A stretch of 64,000 nucleotides of DNA from contig CAJNAR010000145.1 in NCBI GenBank assembly GCA_905220665.1, forward strand, positions 1,054,001 through 1,118,000. The letters run 5' to 3'. Positions 12,786-23,035 of this stretch are shown here, piece by piece (the first letter of the stretch is position 1; each line of letters starts with the position of its first letter). The notes below the pieces were generated by a model that was not told where the DNA came from, ran no database searches, and worked only from the letters and a program-made list of their open reading frames with translations. Made by a program: the position numbers and the translations under genes. This stretch comes from Albugo candida. Lineage: Eukaryota > Oomycota > Peronosporomycetes > Albuginales > Albuginaceae.

Positions 12786-14936
12786 TTATGCTCGTCGATG
12801 ATACACGACCCCAATGAACACCAGGAATAATCCAAAGATTAGGCCAACCAGAAAAACTGGCAGAAAAGAAACGCCAAGACGTTTGAGTGATTTGAATGAA
12901 CCAACTTTTGCTTCCTTTATTGACGCGCGTTCTTCTACCCAGTACATTGGATAAATCACTTCTGTCGTAAGTGATGGCCACACTAGATCAGACATGGAAG
13001 CTGAAGAATTTGTCACTGATTCTGAAAGCGCAAAACTTGCCATGAGCCGCTTTCTAGCAACCAAAGTTTTCCCCGTTGTTGGTTCAATATCCAAGTAGTT
13101 TTCGTATTTATCCGCATAAACCTTTTTGACTTTACCATCCGCATACAAAGATGCTTTGGTCGCTACTTTGCCATCAATAAGAGTAATCTGCACGTCCTCA
13201 AGCAGCTTCTGATCTCCGTACAAAAACATTGGATACGAGACGTAGCATAAAAATCCAAGTGCGAAAGCCAGATTTTGCACTCCATTCACCGGCACCCCAG
13301 TTCCTTTTCCATTGTTGCCCGGTGTATAGTGGAGTAATGTATCATTTGGAGCAAATCGAATCAGCTCAATACCACTCTCTTTACTCAAATCTCTCGTGTT
13401 CATCAACGTCACATTCTGCTTGCTTTGCGTTGTGTACATGGCATATGTGTTGGACGGAATCGAGTCTCGTGGACCGGCAAGAGTCGTAAGCTGAGGTTGC
13501 ACTCCTTTTCCATCTCCACCCGTGACGTTCGCACATGTCAAATTGGATGGACGCATGGCACAATTGGAATACGATCCAAACGCTGCGATCTCTTGTAAAG
13601 TAGGATTGCGACGTGATCCCAAATCGGCCCATAATGGGAAAGATGTGTACCCATCAAATTCCTCATACTCACCAAGGTAAGTCGCGTCATCGCAGCCTGT
13701 ACGTTGCGTATATCTTTTGAGCAACTGCGGTGGTGGTGAAGATGAGGAAGTCAGACGTGACCAATCAACACCTGACTCTTCCACAGCACCAGAGAGGGGT
13801 GCAACACAAAATCCGCTTGAAGCACACCGACGACAAGTAGATGCAGTGAAATTGGAAGCTGCTGCAGCTCCATAAGTGCCAGCATAGATCAACTCGACTT
13901 GATCACATAGCGGATTGTTGTACACGGCCACAACTGCAGCTGCTCGTTTGCACAATTTGCAAGCGTTGGAGATTGCTGAACAGGCTGGGTTTCTGCCGTC
14001 CGCAGCACAAGCATCACATTGATTAGTCAACTGCCGCCTTTGGCATGCAAGATGCTGCGTGCCAAGAGCTAAACCAGCCAAAAAGCTTGGATAGCCCATT
14101 GACCATTCACGAATGCTATGAGTCACGAGAATGCCATTGTATGCAAATCCACTAAGGTCTAGATTCGCAAGGGCGCTTGGTCCACCAAGAAGAAACCTCG
14201 GTAGATTAGTGGCCACCAAAGTCATTGCAGCTGGATCTAGAGAGTTTAACCCGTTCAAAAATCGCATCATCCGTGGACCATAGAGTGTAACAGAAGTCGC
14301 CAACTCGGTGAGACTTTGATTTGCACCAAAAGGTATCGACTGAAGCAGAGCAACCAGAAATCGGAATTCTCCTCCAGCTTGGGCAATGACACTGAAATAG
14401 CCGGCATCAAAGCTTGTGATTGTGTCATTTTCTCGACAATTGGAGCAGCTTTGCGCCGGGTCAAAGGCGAAGTTGAAGTACTTTTTATATTGTACGCGAT
14501 CACCCGCAAATGTGACATTGACCTTCTTTTCCCATTGTCGATAAACGTATGGACCTCGTTCTTGTACATTTAGCTTCTTGTTCTGATTCAGGAATGCTCC
14601 AGTGTTGGTGACGTTGAAGACATGGTAGGCACGATAATAGGGATTGCAATCATCACAGTCACCATATGGGTCGATAAAAGCCTCATCGACGTCACCAGAA
14701 TCACAGTAAAAGACCTTATTTTTGATCGAACGATTTACAATGGCGGGTACCGCGGTGCCGTAAATAATCCCAGTGATGGCTAGTAGTACACCCACAATAA
14801 TTAAAGCATAGCTCGCGACCCTCGTCTTCTTCTTTTTCTCGGGGCCTTGGTGATCACCGTCCAGTATAACTTCGGATGGCGACACGAGTTTATCGTATGT
14901 GTCATTTTTTGGAGTCTTAAAGTCATCAAAGCCCAT
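12786..14936 (-). CDS. CD36/LIMP-2 (croquemort-like) family membrane protein
   Basis: 716 aa from the ATG at 14936; the longer frame to 14993 begins only with TTG. A short cytosolic basic N-terminus (KKKKTR) precedes TM1 at about residues 40-67, a large ectodomain follows, and TM2 lies near 686-712 before a short RRA tail: the two-pass CD36 topology. The N-terminal ectodomain carries the family signature (YHVFNVTNTGAFL, VQERGPYVYRQWEKK) and many N-glycosylation sequons. A Cys-rich stretch between about 310 and 400 (13810-14050) is unusual. CD36 proteins act as lipid or lipoprotein receptors at the plasma or lysosomal membrane; the substrate here is unknown. The gene converges on UBR7 with 74 bp between stops. 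Confidence 0.88.
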   Translation of the reverse strand: MGFDDFKTPKNDTYDKLVSPSEVILDGDHQGPEKKKKTRVASYALIIVGVLLAITGIIYGTAVPAIVNRSIKNKVFYCDSGDVDEAFIDPYGDCDDCNPYYRAYHVFNVTNTGAFLNQNKKLNVQERGPYVYRQWEKKVNVTFAGDRVQYKKYFNFAFDPAQSCSNCRENDTITSFDAGYFSVIAQAGGEFRFLVALLQSIPFGANQSLTELATSVTLYGPRMMRFLNGLNSLDPAAMTLVATNLPRFLLGGPSALANLDLSGFAYNGILVTHSIREWSMGYPSFLAGLALGTQHLACQRRQLTNQCDACAADGRNPACSAISNACKLCKRAAAVVAVYNNPLCDQVELIYAGTYGAAAASNFTASTCRRCASSGFCVAPLSGAVEESGVDWSRLTSSSSPPPQLLKRYTQRTGCDDATYLGEYEEFDGYTSFPLWADLGSRRNPTLQEIAAFGSYSNCAMRPSNLTCANVTGGDGKGVQPQLTTLAGPRDSIPSNTYAMYTTQSKQNVTLMNTRDLSKESGIELIRFAPNDTLLHYTPGNNGKGTGVPVNGVQNLAFALGFLCYVSYPMFLYGDQKLLEDVQITLIDGKVATKASLYADGKVKKVYADKYENYLDIEPTTGKTLVARKRLMASFALSESVTNSSASMSDLVWPSLTTEVIYPMYWVEERASIKEAKVGSFKSLKRLGVSFLPVFLVGLIFGLFLVFIGVVYHRRA

Positions 14937-15439
14937 TGTTGATGTCAAAGTTCTGTTTGACCGCTCTCTGTATCCACAGTCGAAATTAGACAATGAGGCT
15001 GCAAAAGGTGCCTAATGAGCGAGTTGGGAAGCAAAGGTCTATGATGCATCCTCTAATTATCTTACATCAATTAAAGAGTCCGATAGACAGAAAGTACCGA
15101 ACGATGATTTATGCATGCGCTTCTTTTATTGTAGAGATTAGATACGATACAGTACTTGCGCCATTTACGCAGAATACAAAATATCATCCTAAACTCAATG
15201 ATGGCGACATAAGGTATGCGTGACGTGCGTCAAAGATGGAAAATATGCATTGCTGATACTGTTTAACGCAGTCAAATTCCCATCAGATGGATAATTAGTG
15301 ATACGAAAAAATCTCTATAATGAGATGGTGCGCGTAAATAATCTGCTGCAAGCGATTACGACCTCCACGGGCAAGATAATTGCCATGACCGACCCATCCT
15401 CCATAATGTGGGCATTATGATACCGGTATTTACAGTATA
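14937..15439. other. Divergent intergenic region, CD36-like / CSN2
   Basis: About 500 bp of AT-rich DNA separates the start codons of two divergent genes and presumably holds both promoters. Open frames here are short and not convincing. No repeat, RNA gene or named motif was seen. Confidence 0.5.
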
Positions 15440-17056
15440 ATGTCGGATGAAGAAGATTATGAATTCGATTACAGCGACGATGATGAGCAGATGGAAGACG
15501 CTAATGGTGATCTTCATGTGCAAATAGAAAATCAATACTACAATGCCAAGCAGTTTATGGAGGAATTTGGAAGTGATCACGAAAAAACTTTGCAAGCACT
15601 TGAAGAAGTTCTTCAGTTACAGCAGGAAGAATCGGATTGGGGATTTAAAGCATTAAAACGCATTGTGAAGCTCCATTTTGATAAAAAGGAGTACGATGAT
15701 GCTATTTCCCGTTACGAGGAGCTACTGGGATACACAAAGAGCTCTGTTACACGAAACGTCGGCGAAAAAGGGATCAATTCTATCCTGGATCATGTATCTA
15801 CCAGCAAGGTCTTATTCTTGGCGAATATTGCACAGCACAACAAGTCATCACACTAAATGTGCTGCTAGAATTGGGAAATATTGCAACGATTCTATGAGAC
15901 TACACTCGAAACACTCAAGGAAGCTCGTAACGAGGCACGTAACTATTCTATTTTACAGGCGTCAATCGGACTAAGAAGCTCTCATTGTAGCGACTTTGGT
16001 TCAAAACGAACTTAAAACTCGGCAATTTGCTGTATGAAATCGGAGACTATGCGCGGCTGACTAAAATCATTAAAGAGCTTTTACTCTCATGTGACGATGA
16101 GGATAGCGAGGATGGAGTGAAGAAAAACACTCAGGTACATTTCCGAAACCAAAAGGCCGAATTCTAAAGCTACTTGGTAGCTTCTTGAAGTATACGCGCT
16201 GCAAATCCAAATGTACACGTCTGAAAAAGATAATAAGAAGCTCATGTCGATGTATGAGAAAGCATTGAGGACAAAGTCTGGTGTCGCACATCCAGTAAGT
16301 TGTAGAGTGATCGTTATACACCTCATGTCATCATTTACAGAAAATTATCGGCGTGATTCGGGAATGCGGGGGCAAGATGCACATGATGCAGGTATAGCCG
16401 CATCTAAACCGAGATGGATTGTACAAGACTTGAGAAGTATACTGCTGGTTTAGGGAGATTGGGATAAGGCCCGGAGTGATTTTTTTGAAGCTTTCAAAAA
16501 CTACGATGAAGCTGGGGAACCTCGACGATTGCAGTGCTTGAAATACTTGGTTTTAGCCAATATGCTGAGCGAGTCGAAAGTGAATGTCTTTGATTCGCAA
16601 GAAGCCAAACCGTATGAAAATGACGGAGAGATACTAGCGATGACGCAGCTAACTGATGCTTTTTTACACGACGAGATCAAGCACTTTGAGCAAATCCTGA
16701 ACCGCAACAGAGCGGCAATTATGGACGATCCTTTTATCAGGCATTACATTGACCAGCTACTTCGAACTATAAGATCAAAAGTCTTGTTGAAAATCGTCAA
16801 GCCTTACAAACGAATGGATACACATTACATTGCAAGAGAATTAAATGGAATATCAGTATCAGAAGCGGAATCATTGCTCGCCTCTCTAATCTTGGACCAT
16901 AAAATCGAAGCCCGCATTGATCAAGTGAAGCATACACTTGTACTGCTCGAAAAAACTCAGCAGCAAGAGCGATTCCAATCTTCTCTCCAGAAATGGTGCA
17001 GCAGCCTCGAAAGAGCTCACGCGCTAACAATGAAACGTATCAGCGCGACCATATGA
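15440..17056 (+). CDS. CSN2: COP9 signalosome complex subunit 2
   Basis: Six exons: 15440..15808, 15869..15934, 15991..16134, 16181..16294, 16341..16391 and 16454..17056, giving 448 aa, close to the usual 443. The acidic N-terminus and near-identical blocks (VTRNVGEKGINSILDHVSTSK, RFYETTLETLKEARN, FFEAFKNYDE, FDSQEAKPY, IMDDPFIRHYIDQLLRTIRS) mark CSN2, with TPR-like helices followed by a C-terminal PCI/winged-helix domain. The complex removes NEDD8 from cullins, opposing the UBA3-started pathway encoded at 61.1-62.6 kb. Introns are 46-62 nt. The second (15935..15990) has a GC donor, GAG|GCACGT, required to keep the frame into RLWFK. Confidence 0.93.
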
Positions 17057-17202
17057 TCCAATATACAAACAAATACGGTGCGGATGAGTTGAATGCTGTC
17101 GATATAAAATTCGTAAATACAGCCGCTTTACTTGATCTCGCATTACTCGCCTTCCCGAAAACATCAGAAGGCGACTGCTTCATCTCATTCCGTCCACAGT
17201 AT

Positions 17203-19404
17203 CTACATGCCCCTTTGTAGGTCCCTTTTGGCCAAAGTCCATGCACTTCCGATGCATAAAAAGGACCAGACTGACCACAGTAGACAGAACCGAAATCCAA
17301 GTCGATAAGCACACGCTTCATCACAATATTCAAAATAGCTGCCAGCCGTTCGATGTTTTGCCAACATTGCTTCCATGATCCATCCTGTCAGATAAGGAGA
17401 TAAAGAATAGCCGAAAAGATTGAATATCATCACTGAGAGGCTAGATGCTAAAGCACGATACTGAGGTGGAACAACAGATATAAATATTCCTGTACAAGCT
17501 GGTAAAATAGAGCCCCCGAAAAACAACAGCAGCCATAGGAAGAGCGCAGTGACGTAAATGTCGTTCAAAAAAGTCGTGATTGAAGCAATCACAAAGGCGA
17601 TGACTCCAAGTACCATACAGATACCAAGGGCTTTAGCCCGTTGCTCGGGTCCTAGATACCCACCGTAACGGTCAACAAGCCATCCGCCGAAAAAAACTCC
17701 CATGATGGGCCCAGTTCCTGCTACGAAAACAAACAACACATTGACTAAATGCTTGGAGGCGTGCAAAGACTTGATCATGAAAATCGTGCTCCAGTATTGT
17801 ACCCCAGTGACAACAAAATACACAGCTGTCAGTCCAAACACAATGAGCCCGAAAACTGGAATCTGCATGAGGGTGATAAATCCTTGCCGCAATGATACCA
17901 CAGGATATCGCTCATATACTTCATCTTCAAACGCTTGGGCCACGGGGGAACATCCACCGGATATAATATCAAGCGCTCCATAGTTTGAGGATGCTGTAGA
18001 GCTTATGCCTCTCTCGTCATTGCTGCTCAAAGCATTATCAAAAACCTTTGATGATGTGCACTCTTCAATTGTATCGGAAGCTTGTTGAGATCCCTTTTGA
18101 TCCGCCTTGAATCCTTCAAAAAATAAACGGTCCACTGGATTCGTTCTAGACAGACCACTAGAAAAACTTCGGTGGGTAGGAGATCGTGAATCCAACTCTG
18201 TCTGATTATAATGATGTCGTTGATTCGCGACAAGTTGGCGCATCCCACGTTGACTACTACTTCCGTACATGCCTGCGCTTGCAAGCAAAGCATCTTCTTC
18301 GTCATGTCGAGACGAAGTTCGACTCGTGGGTGGAGTTGGCAGAAAAGATACGCCTTCCGTACGCCCGCAAATATGACTCAAATCGGATGAGTTTACATGT
18401 CGTGATCTTCTTTCATGGTGTCGCCGGCCAGAAGTCATGTAGTCATGCCTGTTTGACCATGAACGGGCCACAGCAGATAGCTTGTGCTCGTGCTCGTGCT
18501 CGTGCTTATGTATTCCCAGCGGTATAACTTCTCCATTCGATTCAGGTATCCTGGAGTCTGATTGAGGATCCTGGCGAGCAGAAGAAAGCAGTTTTGAGCT
18601 CTCACAATCTTCTACACCGCTCTCACTACTGCAAGAAGTAGTAGCTGAAAAGTCCAATTCGTTTCGTACCACCAAATGTTTACTGGGTATAAAGAAAACA
18701 GCAATCATAATCGGACACATCCAAACAAACTGCACTATAAACGGCCACCTCCAAGCCTCCAATCCCGCGAATCTGAACACCGCACCCCCATAATGACGTA
18801 CTCCGATCCAGTTCGACACAGTTCCGAGCAAGTAACCCAACATGACTCCCATTGGAACGCTTCCCTGCAAGTAGCTCATCCAAGTTGCAACCTGCTCGCG
18901 TGGTGCATACTCATCCACCCATAAAGGAGTGTATATGCACGGAAAAGCTTGCGTGAAACCAATTAAAGCCCGCGCTGCTATCATCAGACTGGCTACATTA
19001 AAAGTAGTGGACGCATCCTCTTTAGTTGGTGTGCATGCAAGCACAAGCACAGCCAAATTATTGAAAATAAGCGTTAGTCCTAAAATATGTTTCGGATCGA
19101 AATGATGCAAACAAAAAGCTCCAAAGGGAGAAGCAATGCTAAGTGCGAGATAGACGACACCGCCCAGAGCACCTTGTTCTGTCGCACTCATTTGCAGCGA
19201 TACGCTTAATTCATCCAACAAACAAGGAATCGCGCCTGCCTCGAAGTAGATGATCACTTGTGTCAGTATTAAATACTTAAAAAGGTATGACGCATCTCGG
19301 CGATTGTGATCCATAAACTCGCGTTTATTCCGCGCAGCACCCATAGGCAGTAGCCCGGATGCGTCCTCTTTCATCAAGTCGTATGTATCCTCTACCACAA
19401 CCAT
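17203..19404 (-). CDS. Major facilitator superfamily transporter, Spinster-like
   Basis: 733 aa, no intron, ATG at 19404. Twelve hydrophobic segments fall in two blocks, about residues 40-240 and 505-725, split by an unusually long cytosolic loop of about 260 residues that is Ser/Arg-rich and includes a His-Glu alternation (KHEHEHEHK near 18480-18510). The N-half has the MFS pattern (ARALIGFTQAFPCIYTPLWV); the C-half has GGWLVDRYGG. An N-terminal DxxxLLPM-type stretch could be a sorting signal. The substrate cannot be told; Spinster-type proteins move sphingolipids or lysolipids, and this placement is only approximate. The stop lies 146 bp from that of CSN2. Confidence 0.8.
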   Translation of the reverse strand: MVVVEDTYDLMKEDASGLLPMGAARNKREFMDHNRRDASYLFKYLILTQVIIYFEAGAIPCLLDELSVSLQMSATEQGALGGVVYLALSIASPFGAFCLHHFDPKHILGLTLIFNNLAVLVLACTPTKEDASTTFNVASLMIAARALIGFTQAFPCIYTPLWVDEYAPREQVATWMSYLQGSVPMGVMLGYLLGTVSNWIGVRHYGGAVFRFAGLEAWRWPFIVQFVWMCPIMIAVFFIPSKHLVVRNELDFSATTSCSSESGVEDCESSKLLSSARQDPQSDSRIPESNGEVIPLGIHKHEHEHEHKLSAVARSWSNRHDYMTSGRRHHERRSRHVNSSDLSHICGRTEGVSFLPTPPTSRTSSRHDEEDALLASAGMYGSSSQRGMRQLVANQRHHYNQTELDSRSPTHRSFSSGLSRTNPVDRLFFEGFKADQKGSQQASDTIEECTSSKVFDNALSSNDERGISSTASSNYGALDIISGGCSPVAQAFEDEVYERYPVVSLRQGFITLMQIPVFGLIVFGLTAVYFVVTGVQYWSTIFMIKSLHASKHLVNVLFVFVAGTGPIMGVFFGGWLVDRYGGYLGPEQRAKALGICMVLGVIAFVIASITTFLNDIYVTALFLWLLLFFGGSILPACTGIFISVVPPQYRALASSLSVMIFNLFGYSLSPYLTGWIMEAMLAKHRTAGSYFEYCDEACAYRLGFRFCLLWSVWSFLCIGSAWTLAKRDLQRGM

Positions 19405-19621
19405 TCCTTACGTCTTCTATATCACTTACAGGAGGTATGTGGACAAGAAGCTTCGATCGTGTATAAATCGCCAATGCGATGGAAGTTATACAACGCAACG
19501 TGGTTCCACTTTTTGAAATCCAACGATCGTCCATGCTGTAAAAATAGAAGCAGAGCCTTTTTATTCCTGGCGTAAGCACACAAAAACAAACTTATCAAAG
19601 CGACTTGCTCGTAGGTGCGCT

Positions 19622-22473
19622 TTAGTATCGTGTTCGAACACTGCGTCGAGGATTCCGTCGAACCGGTTCTGACGATACATTTTGAAGGGAGATATCTTTA
19701 CTCGATCGAGACGGTGTTGAGAACATCTCCTCATCCTCTGCGTTGTTCTTTTCTCTTCGCTTTGGTGATGTTCCGTCAGGCGATTTGAACTCTTCTAGAA
19801 AATTGAAAGGTTTTGAGGCATTGGGCGACATCGACTGGTCCTCTGATCTCGAGACTGTATATCCTTCAGTTCTTTGATATGCTTTATTCAGCTCGCTTTC
19901 GGCAGTGTCTTCTTGCTTGGAATCAATTGCCAAGTCAGATGCTAAAAAGATTCGGTAAACAAGCGATTTCGCTTATACTTTCATGAGCATACCTTCATTA
20001 CTATCACGATCGCCTCCGCTAAGTGATGCGCTGATTTTCGATCGTCTGGACTTTGCACTTGATAAGCTGAAGCGGCCTATCACATTTGTGCATAATTTCA
20101 GTTTTCATCGTACTGCATACAATATATCAAGAGCTTACCGTAGGATCGTCTCCATGTCGCTCCCATCATGTGCTCGTTTTGTGGTAGCCTGCTGTGCGGC
20201 GTGGACTCATTTGTCGACAACTTGGATACTGAAGAGTTGACCGGAGTAGAATCAATCGATTCTATCCGACGACGAAGGCTTTGCTGCTGGGTTGAGATCA
20301 TATCATTCTCGCTTTCTCTGTGGAGCGAGCTTGTCTGCGAAGGTCTTATTGAAAATTCTCCCGGAGAATACTGAGAATTCGCATCCGTTGTTTGGTCCTG
20401 CGCACTGCACATTGCGGCAGAATCGTGTATAGAATTAACATCTTTGTTCGTGCTCATGGTTTGGTCCTCACCAGATATTTCGTCATTGTGAATATCGACT
20501 CCTTCCAAGACGCACCACTTTTCAAACCCACCAGAAATCTCATCGATTGGCTCGGGGCTGCAAGACTTCAACAGGGCAGTTCTTGTACGAATGGCGTCAC
20601 AATTCAGCAACAAACTTGCTTCACTAGAATCACCTTGAGTACATTGTCGAATGCACTTAATTTGGCCATGATGGATCATCCAAGCCGTCTCATACTGATG
20701 ACGAAGTGTATGATAGATGATGACCAAGTCCACTCTTTTGAGGAATCGTTCTGCAACCACGTCATTGTTTTTTTGATTAATTCCTTGCAACATAAATCGA
20801 TGAAAAAGCTGTTCTTCTTTTTTAGTGAGTGACATGCGCTGAACAAATAACTTGAGCCCCTCATTACGCTCCATCCATGAAAGTATCACGTCCAACATGT
20901 CTTGTCTGTTGCCTCGACGCATCAGCATCAATGCCTGCTCCCATTGATTCATTTCGAGTGCCAGCAAAATGGCACTTTCTGATTTTGCGTCTGTGTTTGC
21001 ATCATTCAAACCGAAAAAATGCCAGAGTTTCCACGCTAAAGGAGCCACTCCACGCTGCAAAAGCGTTTGTACCACATGGATCATCGCTGAGTCTTCTAGA
21101 TCATCCGCTGATTGCAAGTGCATTGCGCTTGCTTGAGCCAGAAGTGGAACCGCATGGTGATAGACTCCGCTCATCAAATTCTCATCGCCGTGCAGCACGG
21201 AAGAGTTTTCAATAAGCCAAATCGCGAATAAAGTGAGTTTCATATCTTCCCGTAGGCCTAAAGTACTTGCTAAAGAGTCTGCAAGTTGCCGAAAGTTGAG
21301 CAGAAAATCATCCAATTCCAGCTTTTGCTGCCGTGAAAAAGAGCAGATCCAAGTGCGGTCTAGACCAAAGTAGAACAAAAATGCAATTGATACCCCAAAG
21401 GATGATTCCACAGACTCGTGACGCATTTCGTGAATATAGTCTTCCATAAATTGACCAAGTGTCTCCGTTCGATGTAAAATCTGCAAAAGAGTTCCGACCT
21501 TGAGCGGAGGAGATCCATCGGCGAATACAGTAAATGGCTGAATACCCGCGTTCTTTAAGACTGTCTCAATCATAAGCTGTTGTTCAAGCTCTCCTAATAG
21601 TGCTGCATGTGTTGGACCATGACGTTCTTGAAATTGCCGAGCACATGCCGCCCGATGGCTCAGTACATTCTTATAATGCATTATATACTCACCATCTGTC
21701 ATTAGATAATTTCGATTCTCCAAGAGCCAAGAAACGTATTGTGACTTGTATGAAATTGCCTGGCTTCTGTACAGTAATTCCAAAAGCTCCATGGTTCCTG
21801 CTTTTGTTAGCTCAGCAAGCTCTGTGTCTTGATCGATTCCATCAAGCGTTGAATGCGTAGCACTATAAAATCTGTCCACAAGCGCTAATACGATACATCG
21901 AAGTCCATTTGATTGGCGGATCACACACTCCAATGTCTCAATGCCATCGGCAATTTTCCCATTCTCACATTCGAAACGCTGAAGGCAGCAATTATCAAAA
22001 TCTGAAGTGATAAGCTCCACATTTCGCTCCAAACTCTCGACACATCGGCGTACCCATTGCTTCGCGGCGATCGGCTCCTTCAGCACGTGATTTTTGTGAC
22101 CCAAATTTCTACCAAATTGACTGCGTTCAGAGCCATTTTCTTCAGCACGGATATACGCAGCGATAAGGCTTCCTAAACCGGCTCGGAGACATATGTCGAA
22201 AAGTGCGTTGCGCTGGACAAGCGCTGGGATGTCTAGATTTTTCGTAGATTCCTGCTCAGCTAATCGAGCTCGTTTGAATAGACCCGAAACCATAAAAAAC
22301 TCATATGTTTCCGCAGGTTCAGCAAACGGCTTCCATCCGAGCTCTCCAAAGTGTTCAAGAACCTATGGTGAAGTAATGAGGGCACAGTTCCAAGGTCAGG
22401 CTGTTTATTAACTTACGGGCAAAAGCATTGGATCTGCAAGTGATTTTATCATTATATTTAAGAGTGCCTTCAT
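19622..22473 (-). CDS. ELYS-like domain protein (putative nucleoporin)
   Basis: Four exons: 22417..22473, 20139..22362, 19993..20076 and 19622..19941, giving 894 aa. Exon 1 encodes MKALLNIMIKSLADPMLLP, then VLEHFGELGWKPF. The two 3' introns are phase 1 (GTAAGC...GATAG and GTATGC...TTTTTAG). The body is a long alpha-solenoid in which LLALEMNQWEQALMLMRRG and the following helices resemble the ELYS domain of nuclear-pore proteins. The Ser-rich tail ends in basic clusters (RRNPRRSVRTRY), like the chromatin-binding end of ELYS. There is no N-terminal beta-propeller, so it resembles the shorter ELYS or HOS1-type proteins of non-animals. Identification rests on overall pattern, not a decisive motif. 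Confidence 0.6.
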
Positions 22474-23035
22474 GATGTGATATTATAAGCATGAGATACA
22501 ACAGATGTGTGATGCTATCTGGATGAGATCTTTCTGAAGGTTTGAAGCGCATTTCGACTTTGGGAATGCATCAAATACTCTCGTGAATCTTATCGTAATT
22601 CCTAAAAACGGTTGATTTTCAAGCATCAAAAGCGCTTGTGAATTAACAATGGTGGGCCTGAATCAAATCTTTCTCACCACCTAATCTACTACCGCAAGAA
22701 TCAGCTGCGCAATCCAACAGCTACGTTTTCTACTGCAACGTCATTGTTTGAAATCGACATGACCAAATGAAAGGGATATTTTGTCAGATGACGCGCAATT
22801 TGGATCCCGCTTGTGCACTTGAGATAGAACTCTATTTGATATGTCAATAGTCATATGCCTCAATATATAATGCAGCGCTCTACCAATTATTGTACTAAGC
22901 TGCTTCCTTATCTTCGACTTTATTGAATAGCACATAAACCTCCAAAGCAATACGAAGATTTGACTGAATTTACTGCGTGAAAAAGCCGTTCACCTTACCT
23001 GTAATACCGGTAGGGCCACACTCTGAAGAGCTGTT
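22474..23035. other. Divergent intergenic region, ELYS-like / tomosyn-like
   Basis: About 560 bp between two divergent start codons. It contains only short open frames (up to 69 codons on the minus strand) without recognisable content. It presumably carries both promoters. Confidence 0.5.
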
